NCBI RefSeq assembly: GCF_028435365.1
Contig: NZ_JAGTJJ010000018.1
Coordinates: 62,001 to 126,000, forward strand
DNA length: 64,000 nucleotides
Origin: Polyangium jinanense
GTDB lineage: Bacteria; Myxococcota; Polyangia; Polyangiales; Polyangiaceae
Reading direction: 5' to 3'
Positions 58,882 to 64,000 of this stretch are shown here, piece by piece. How positions within the stretch are numbered: the stretch's first letter is position 1; every line of letters starts with the position of its first letter. The translations under genes were made by a program, and so were the position numbers. The notes under the pieces were generated by a model. It saw nothing but the letters and a program-made list of their open reading frames with translations, ran no database searches and had not been told where the DNA came from.

Positions 58882-58990
58882 GCGCCGCAAGGTACCACGG
58901 TCGGGGCCGAGATTGGGCCGGTTCTGTCAAGCGGACGCCGCCCCCCAACAACTGGTAGGTCCGCTCTGCGATCGGCTAACCTGCGGGCCG

Positions 58991-60388
58991 ATGCCAACGC
59001 CGCGCCTCCGTCTCGGTCAGCTCCTCGTCGATGCAGGGCTGCTCTCGCAGCAAGACCTCGACGAGGTTCTCGCGCTCCAGAAAACCGACGGGCGACGCCT
59101 CGGCACATTGCTGGTGGAGCGAGGGTTCATCAACGAGACCCAGCTCACACAGATCCTCTCGCATCAACTGAGCGTCCCTTGGGTCTCGCTGCTGCACATC
59201 GAGTTCTCGCGGCAGCTCTTGAACCTCGTGCCGCACCACGTGGCCGAGCGCTTCTGCGTGGTGCCGATCTACGTGCGCCACGTGCGCGGGCAGGGGCAGA
59301 CGCTCTACGTCGCGATGGACGATCCCTCGAACGAGGAGGGCCTGCGCGCGTGTGGCGAGCACTCGGGGCTGCCGGTGAAGGCGATGATCGCGCCGCCGAG
59401 CGACATCCGGAACGCGATCCGCGTCTACTACGACGTGCAGCCCAGCGCGCCGCCCGCGCCGCTCGCGCAGCTATCGCCCGCCGAGGGCGCGCCCATCGTG
59501 GAGCGCGACACGACCCCCGACGGCACGAGGCCCGAAGCCGCGGCCGAGTCGAGCCTCGCCATCGTGGAGACGCCGGCCGTGCCGTTCGCGGCGCCAGCGC
59601 CAGCGGAAGGGCCATCGGTCGAGGTCGCGGAAGTCACCGTGAGCTCGTTGGAGGTCCCAGGTTCGGATCCCGATCGCTCGCCGGCAAAGCCGCAGCCGAG
59701 CGCAGCGCGCAGCGCGCCGAGGACGCCGCCTCCGCCGACCACGCAGGACGCCGTCACGCTCGCCGAGGCGGCCGCGCTCCCGCCGGCGCGCGGCAAGATG
59801 CCCTCGGCGCCCGATGTGCCGCCGCCGCCGACGCTGCCGGATCCGGGCGCGCAGTCGCCGCAGCTCGAAGAGGTCGCCGCGAAGACACGCGTGTCGATCG
59901 TGGAGGCGCGGCCCCTGCCGCCGCCGTCGGAGCGGCTGCGGCGGGTGCTCGAACTCACGGATGATTCGCAGCCTCCGACGCTCGACGAGGGCTCCCTGCC
60001 GCCGAGCTCGCAGCCGGTGGACACGATCCCCGAGCCGCGAGGCCGCGCACCGCGCATGATCGCGCTGACCTTGCTCGACGGCACGACGATCTCGCTGCCC
60101 GCGCCGCGCAAGCAGAAGCAACGCGTGCCGACGCTCGCGCAGCCGTCCGGAGGGCCGTCGGAGGAGGAGCTGCCGCCGTCGACGCTGGGGGCCGAGGACG
60201 AGCGCGCCGGGCTCACGGCGCGAGATCTCGTGGCGGCGCTGCGCGCGGTTTGTCACGGCGCGGACGCGAACCAGATCCTGGGGCCGAACCTGCGCTGGGA
60301 GGCCATCGCGGCCGCGCTCCTGTCGGTGCTGCTGCGCAAGGGGCTCGTCGCCGACTGGGAGTTCGTCGACGAGCTCAAGAAGATCTGA
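58991..60388 (+). CDS. Stand-alone GspE/PilB N-terminal-domain protein
   Basis: A 465-residue protein. Residues about 1-140 match the N-terminal domain of type II secretion/type IV pilus ATPases (LGQLLVDAGLLSQQDLDEVL, KTDGRRLGTLLVERGFI, QLTQILSHQLSVPWVSL). Its characteristic RFCVVPIYVR and LYVAMDDPSNEEGLRAC also occur. The ATPase domain itself is absent. A Pro/Ala/Glu-rich middle (about 150-390) leads to a short helical C-terminus (LTARDLVAALRAVCHGADAN to LLRKGLVADWEFVDELKKI). It may bind cyclic-di-GMP like MshEN domains and regulate a secretion or pilus motor. Divergent from the kinase gene. Confidence 0.85.
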   Translation: MPTPRLRLGQLLVDAGLLSQQDLDEVLALQKTDGRRLGTLLVERGFINETQLTQILSHQLSVPWVSLLHIEFSRQLLNLVPHHVAERFCVVPIYVRHVRGQGQTLYVAMDDPSNEEGLRACGEHSGLPVKAMIAPPSDIRNAIRVYYDVQPSAPPAPLAQLSPAEGAPIVERDTTPDGTRPEAAAESSLAIVETPAVPFAAPAPAEGPSVEVAEVTVSSLEVPGSDPDRSPAKPQPSAARSAPRTPPPPTTQDAVTLAEAAALPPARGKMPSAPDVPPPPTLPDPGAQSPQLEEVAAKTRVSIVEARPLPPPSERLRRVLELTDDSQPPTLDEGSLPPSSQPVDTIPEPRGRAPRMIALTLLDGTTISLPAPRKQKQRVPTLAQPSGGPSEEELPPSTLGAEDERAGLTARDLVAALRAVCHGADANQILGPNLRWEAIAAALLSVLLRKGLVADWEFVDELKKI

Positions 60389-60410
60389 GGGGGTATTTTG
60401 CAGCGTTGCG

Positions 60411-60506
60411 CCGGGGTTTCACCCCGGGCCCGACCAGGGGCTGTTCGCCCCTGGACCCGAACCAGGGCGCAGCCCTGGACTTTTTATCGACCGCGGTGCG
60501 GTCGAT
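60411..60506. repeat. Palindromic mosaic intergenic element C (short)
   Basis: Four hairpins in order: 60411-60427 (CCGGGGT/TTC/ACCCCGG, identical to 6424-6440), 60434-60454 (CCAGGGGC/TGTTC/GCCCCTGG), 60462-60478 (CCAGGGC/GCA/GCCCTGG) and 60486-60506 (ATCGACCGC/GGT/GCGGTCGAT). They match the left half of element A in order and spacing, but the core and right half are missing. It separates the convergent GspE-domain and CoA-racemase genes. Confidence 0.85.
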
Positions 60507-60512
60507 GCAAGG

Positions 60513-61685
60513 TTAGCTGCTCTCGCCTTCGCGGAGGACGCCGGCGCGGGCGAGTTCGTCGATCTCCGCGTCGGAGAAGCCGGCCTCGCGGAAGACCACG
60601 CGCGTGTGCTCGCCGGAGCGCGGTGGCGGGGCGAAGGCGACGTCACGCGGCGTGACCGGGAGCCGGATCTGCGGGATGTCTCCACGCGAGCTCGGGATGT
60701 CGAAGAAGAGCTCGCGCGCCTTCATGAGCGGATCGTCACGGAGCTCGTTCGGACGCACCACCGGCTCGAGGCAGCAATCATGGCTCGCCGCGATCGCGAT
60801 CCACTCGTCGCGGGTCTTCTGGGCGAAGGCATTGCGCACCGTGGCCTTGATCTCGGCCTGGTGCGGCCCCGGCAGAAGCGCCTCCATGCGCGGCTCGATC
60901 CCAGCCGCGGCGCAGAACGACATCCAGAACTTCGGCTCCAGCGCGCCGAGCGCAAAGGGGTGGCCGTCCTTCGAGACGTACGTGCCATAGGGCGCGATGC
61001 CGCCGACGAGCGCGTCGGTGCCGCGGGGCAGCGTCTCGCCCGCAAGCGCGGCGCCGATCGTGGCCGTGGCGAAGCCGAGGATGCCGTCGGTCATCGAGAT
61101 GTCGAGCACACGCCCCTCACCCGTGCGATCCCGCTCGGCGAGCGCGGCGAGGATCGCGATGACGGACCACATGCCCCCGCTCACGTCGGCGAGCTGGAAG
61201 CCGGGCGGCTGCGGCGGGCCATCCTCGGGGCCTTGGGCGCCGAGCAGGCCGCCGCGCGCGAGGTAGTCGATGTCGTGCCCGGCGCGGTGCTTGAGCGGCC
61301 CGTCCTGGCCGTAGCCCGTGAGCGCGCAGATGACGAGCTTGGGGAACTTCGCACGGAGCACGTCGTGCCCGAGGCCGAGGCGATCGAGGACGCCGGGGCG
61401 GAACTGCTCGAAGAGCACGTCGTACGAGCCGACGAGCCGCTCGAACGCCGCGCGTCCTTCGGGCCGCTTGAGGTCGAGCAACGCGCTGCGTTTGCCGCGG
61501 TTCAAGAGCTGGAAGGCCGCGGACTCGCCGGCGACTGCGGGCGGCATGTGCCGGAGGTAATCGCCGCCGGCAAGGTCCTCGATCTTGTCCACGGTGGCGC
61601 CGAGATCGGCGAGCACGAGCGTCGCGAAGGGGCCGGGCAAGAGCCGCGAGAGATCCAGGATCCGTTTGCCGACGAGAGGGCGCAT
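60513..61685 (-). CDS. CaiB/BaiF-type CoA transferase, alpha-methylacyl-CoA racemase-like
   Basis: A 390-residue member of the class III CoA-transferase fold. AGHDIDYLARGG (His137, Asp138) and QLADVSGGMWSV (Asp167) mark the alpha-methylacyl-CoA racemase branch, which epimerises 2-methyl-branched acyl-CoAs for beta-oxidation; true transferases carry the catalytic Asp at the same position as Asp167. ATG at 61685 is supported by RILDLSRLLPGPFATLVLADLGA. It is in the same orientation as the SCP2 gene that follows at 107 bp, a link that fits lipid handling. Confidence 0.9.
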   Translation of the reverse strand: MRPLVGKRILDLSRLLPGPFATLVLADLGATVDKIEDLAGGDYLRHMPPAVAGESAAFQLLNRGKRSALLDLKRPEGRAAFERLVGSYDVLFEQFRPGVLDRLGLGHDVLRAKFPKLVICALTGYGQDGPLKHRAGHDIDYLARGGLLGAQGPEDGPPQPPGFQLADVSGGMWSVIAILAALAERDRTGEGRVLDISMTDGILGFATATIGAALAGETLPRGTDALVGGIAPYGTYVSKDGHPFALGALEPKFWMSFCAAAGIEPRMEALLPGPHQAEIKATVRNAFAQKTRDEWIAIAASHDCCLEPVVRPNELRDDPLMKARELFFDIPSSRGDIPQIRLPVTPRDVAFAPPPRSGEHTRVVFREAGFSDAEIDELARAGVLREGESS

Positions 61686-61731
61686 GCGTTTTCCTTATGA
61701 GGTCAAAAGAAATGAACGGCAGATGAAAAGA

Positions 61732-61772
61732 AGGCCGGCGGCCCTCGGATGGATCCGAGCACGCGCCGGCCT
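61732..61772 (-). terminator. Intrinsic terminator after the SCP2 gene
   Basis: A 9-bp outer stem AGGCCGGCG (61732-61740) with its complement at 61764-61772, and an inner 7-bp hairpin CTCGGAT/GG/ATCCGAG (61744-61759). On the minus strand it is followed by TCTTTTCATC. It lies 20 bp after the SCP2 stop. Confidence 0.75.
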
Positions 61773-61792
61773 CTTCCCGGGCTCGGGATCGA

Positions 61793-62128
61793 TCAGAGCT
61801 CGAAGAGCTTGTTCAGCTTCATCCCGAGCGCCGGGTTGCCGACCATCTTGAGCTTGCCGGCGAAGTAGAGCTGCATGCCGTTCGCCTGCGGGTTCTCGTA
61901 GAGCTTCTGGAAGTCGCTCGACGCGATGGTGACGACCAAGTCGGCGCCGCCGGGGTTGCCCGCCTGGGAGCTCGGGCCCGTGGCCGTCAGGTCGAGGAAC
62001 CACTCGCCGCCGCCCTCGCCCGTGACGACGAACTGGTACTTGCCGCCGATCGCCTTCGCCCCGTCGGGGTTCTTGGCGATCTTCGCGGGGACTTCTTCGT
62101 TGAAGAGCTTCTGAATGTCGACGGCCAT
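61793..62128 (-). CDS. SCP2 sterol/lipid-carrier-domain protein
   Basis: A 111-residue cytoplasmic protein consisting of a single SCP2 domain: the N-terminal helix (IQKLFNEEVPAKIAKNPDG), the strand FVVTGEGGGEWFLDLTA, and ADLVVTIASSDFQKLYENP with YFAGKLKMVGNPALGMKL. The fold binds fatty acyl-CoA or sterols in a hydrophobic tunnel. Length is standard for a stand-alone bacterial SCP2. It sits next to an acyl-CoA racemase gene and probably carries the same kind of lipid. Confidence 0.93.
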   Translation of the reverse strand: MAVDIQKLFNEEVPAKIAKNPDGAKAIGGKYQFVVTGEGGGEWFLDLTATGPSSQAGNPGGADLVVTIASSDFQKLYENPQANGMQLYFAGKLKMVGNPALGMKLNKLFEL

Positions 62129-62256
62129 GGGTGCCTCCGGGCAGCGATGCGCCGATGTCGCCGGCGCGTTCTAGCGTTGGCCGGGTGTAGCCGCGAGCGA
62201 CGTGCCGCGTCAAGCGGCGGCGAAGACAATGGTTTGGCGGCAAAATTGCGCTTCGA

Positions 62257-63378
62257 CTACGCGCGCGCCCGAGACGGCTGCTGCGAAGCGCGCGGGGCCC
62301 TGTCGAGGGCCGATCGCACGGGCAAGACGAAGAGCCGATCGATCGCGACCCGCGCATCGCGAGGCGGCGGCTCCTCGGGCGGCGCCTGCATCAGGCGCAG
62401 ATCACGCAGGAGGGTGCGATCGAGGTCGCTCTCCTCGCCGAACTCGTAAGGCAGGATGGAGGGCAAGAGCGCGACGAGCACAGCCTCGCTCCCGCCCTGC
62501 CGGATCGACGTTCCTTGGTACACGGCGACGGCCTGACCAAAGGCCTCCTGGAAAACGAAGGGTCGCCACTCGAGGGGCGCGGTGAGGTCGAAGCGGCGCT
62601 CGCCCACCACGAGCTCGCGGCCATCGAGCGTGAGCGGCGCGCCCCGCGCATCCGAGAGGACGAGGCGCTCGACGCACGAGGGATCGAGCTCCTCGACGGC
62701 GAACACGAGCGCCGCGAAGTCGGAGGGCAAGAGCTCGAGCGGCGCGCCGTCGGGGCCGAGAGCCTCGAGCGCGGCGTCGTCGCCGACCGCGGTGAACGCG
62801 CGATCGAAGAGCGCCCCGAGTCCGCGGCGTGCCGTGCCTTCGAACGTCGATCCCACGTAGAAGAGGCCTTCCGGCGAGCTCCACACGGCGACCATCCGAT
62901 CCCGCTTCGCGCTGGTCACGAGCGTCATGCCGAAGGGTTCGCCGAGGGGCACGACGTTCTGCGGCGGCCCGCTCTCCGGCTGGAAGAAGAGCCCGTGGCC
63001 GTCGACGCAGATGCCACGCGACGCGGCCTTGTCGCTCGAACGCCTGCGTGATCCGCGCACGTAAAGCGCGATCGCCGCCGCCACGAGCACGAGCGGCACG
63101 GCCACGCGGAGCACGATGTTCTGCGCGACCGCGAGCACGACGAGCGCGACGAGCACGAGCGGCAAGGCTCCGTCCCGGGAGGCGGCCTTCGTCTCGCCTT
63201 CGCCCGGGGTGATCGCCGAGAACGAACGCGCGCTTTTTCCAGGTCCGCCCCACCTTCCGTCGGCGTGGTGCGACAAGGGCATCCCGCGCGTGCGCGGCGC
63301 ACCCTCCCGCGGGGACACGCGCGTCCTCGTCGTATCCCTCGGGCTCGCGGCTCCGTTGCGATTGCGCTCGCTTGCCAT
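62257..63378 (-). CDS. Two-helix membrane protein of unknown function
   Basis: A 373-residue protein. A basic, Gly/Arg-rich N-terminus (about 1-65) is followed by two adjacent membrane segments (LPLVLVALVVLAVAQNIVLR and VAVPLVLVAAAIALYVRG), then a soluble domain of about 260 residues (GICVDGHGLFFQPESG, LVTSAKRDRMVAVWSSPEG, ERRFDLTAPLEWRPFVFQEA). Both helices close together place the large C-terminal part in the cytoplasm or, if inverted, the periplasm. I do not recognise the family. ATG at 63378 gives the clearest N-terminus. Confidence 0.75.
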   Translation of the reverse strand: MASERNRNGAASPRDTTRTRVSPREGAPRTRGMPLSHHADGRWGGPGKSARSFSAITPGEGETKAASRDGALPLVLVALVVLAVAQNIVLRVAVPLVLVAAAIALYVRGSRRRSSDKAASRGICVDGHGLFFQPESGPPQNVVPLGEPFGMTLVTSAKRDRMVAVWSSPEGLFYVGSTFEGTARRGLGALFDRAFTAVGDDAALEALGPDGAPLELLPSDFAALVFAVEELDPSCVERLVLSDARGAPLTLDGRELVVGERRFDLTAPLEWRPFVFQEAFGQAVAVYQGTSIRQGGSEAVLVALLPSILPYEFGEESDLDRTLLRDLRLMQAPPEEPPPRDARVAIDRLFVLPVRSALDRAPRASQQPSRARA

Positions 63379-63546
63379 CGAACCTCCCGGCGGCAGGCGC
63401 GTCGCCCCTCGCAGAGCGTAGCACTCCGATTGCCGTACGGGAGGGGGTTGGCGCAGCCCAAGCGGCGATGCAAGCGCACGCTCTTTCCAGGACGGCCTGG
63501 GCTTTCCCGGCTCGGGGCCTGGGAAGCGAGCGACCGACGCTTTGCG
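63379..63546. other. Intergenic region
   Basis: 168 bp between the stop of the copper ATPase (63547) and the start of the two-helix membrane protein (63378), both on the minus strand. It should hold the promoter of the membrane protein. No hairpin strong enough to call a terminator and no coding sequence seen. Confidence 0.4.
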
Positions 63547-64000
63547 TCAGAGGCGCGTGGAGCGCAGACGGAGCGCGTTCGTGATGACCGAAACGCTGCT
63601 CAGGCTCATGGCGGCGCTCGCGATCATAGGGCTCAGGAGGAGGCCGAAGAAGGGGTAGAGGACCCCGGCCGCGAGCGGCACGCCGAGGCCGTTGTAGACG
63701 AAAGCGAAAAAGAGGTTCTGGCGGATGTTCTTCATCGTCGCCCGCGAGAGGCGCCGCGCCCGCACGATGCCGCGCAGATCGCCGCGCACGAGCGTGACGC
63801 CCGCGCTCTCCATCGCGACGTCGGTGCCCGTGCCCATCGCGATCCCGACGGCGGCCCGCGCGAGGGCCGGCGCGTCGTTCACGCCGTCGCCGGCCATGGC
63901 CACGACCTTGCCGTTCTTCGTGAGGCGCTCGACGACAGCGCTCTTCTGATCGGGAAGGACCTCGGCTTCGACTTCCGTGATGCCGAGCTCGCGCGCGACG
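63547..64000 (-). CDS. copA: Copper-translocating P1B-type ATPase (C-terminal part, 5' end outside window)
   Basis: The last 150 or so residues of a heavy-metal P-type ATPase. [20 protein letters not shown] and [18 protein letters not shown] give the P-domain hinge motif. [26 protein letters not shown] and [22 protein letters not shown] are the last two membrane segments; the MSLSSVSV motif is typical of Cu-exporting enzymes. The coding frame continues past 64000 on the minus strand, so the N-domain, metal-binding region and start are not visible. Function: ATP-driven export of copper(I) across the inner membrane. Confidence 0.93.
   Translation of the reverse strand, partial: VARELGITEVEAEVLPDQKSAVVERLTKNGKVVAMAGDGVNDAPALARAAVGIAMGTGTDVAMESAGVTLVRGDLRGIVRARRLSRATMKNIRQNLFFAFVYNGLGVPLAAGVLYPFFGLLLSPMIASAAMSLSSVSVITNALRLRSTRL

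Noticed and set aside
1..64000. tRNA, rRNA, transposase, integrase or phage genes
   Set aside because: None seen on reading both strands; small RNAs other than the hairpin elements cannot be judged without covariance models.

Overview
The window is very GC-rich and almost entirely coding. The gene content points to a myxobacterium (Myxococcota, probably order Polyangiales, family Polyangiaceae). The signs are Gly/Gly-Ser-rich linkers after lipoprotein lipoboxes, two proteins ending in MYXO-CTERM-like tails, a 19-copy CGDG/CDDGN cysteine array, two Hanks-type Ser/Thr kinases, FHA and FHA-DUF4388 proteins, and many large secreted or surface proteins. This assignment is inferred from protein style; no rRNA or other taxonomic marker is present.

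Layout. 1-6.4 kb: a TetR regulator (cut by the window edge) coupled to a PaaI-like thioesterase, a secreted lipoprotein, a Ser/Thr kinase, a DHH phosphoesterase coupled to a glycerophosphodiester phosphodiesterase, and an LolB/DUF4292-like lipoprotein. 6.4-6.7 kb: a gene-free chain of hairpins (element A). 6.7-18.7 kb: a HARE-HTH/Mrr-like protein, a choice-of-anchor-L-like lipoprotein, an FG-GAP lipoprotein and a 1608-residue beta-helix surface protein with three 861-bp repeats. 18.9-22.6 kb: a twin-FHA protein, a 2OG-Fe(II) dioxygenase, a creatininase-family protein and a PaaA-like diiron protein. 23-28 kb: a small secreted protein, a carboxypeptidase-regulatory-domain protein, a YkgJ-type protein and a lipoprotein. 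28-34.5 kb: an expansin-like lipoprotein coupled to a GH13 glucosidase, divergent from an L,D-transpeptidase, then a FUSC-family membrane protein.

34.5-36.8 kb is the most unusual stretch. Two paralogous secreted-protein genes sit in a tandem duplication. The second unit carries a shrunken relic of the FUSC gene tail. The first unit carries a 430-bp palindromic mosaic (element B) that the second lacks. Related hairpin chains lie at 6.4 kb (A) and 60.4 kb (C, short), so this looks like a dispersed, probably mobile, intergenic repeat family.

37-43 kb: an esterase, then a tight ACP / SAM methyltransferase / fatty-acyl-AMP ligase operon joined by ATGA overlaps (a compact acyl-modifying system), an alpha/beta hydrolase and glutaryl-CoA dehydrogenase. 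43-52 kb: a DUF11/thrombospondin-type-3 MYXO-CTERM protein, an FHA-DUF4388 protein and a 1609-residue zinc metalloprotease lipoprotein. 52-64 kb: hisD, a SUKH-like protein, a uracil phosphoribosyltransferase-like protein, an App1-like phosphatase overlapping a 900-residue zinc-ribbon/kinase/NTPase protein, a stand-alone GspE/PilB N-terminal-domain protein, an AMACR-like CoA racemase with an SCP2 protein, a two-TM protein, and the 3' end of a copper P-type ATPase cut by the window edge.

I saw no rRNA, tRNA, CRISPR array, recognisable transposase or prophage genes. Functions are assigned by motif recognition only; no searches were run.
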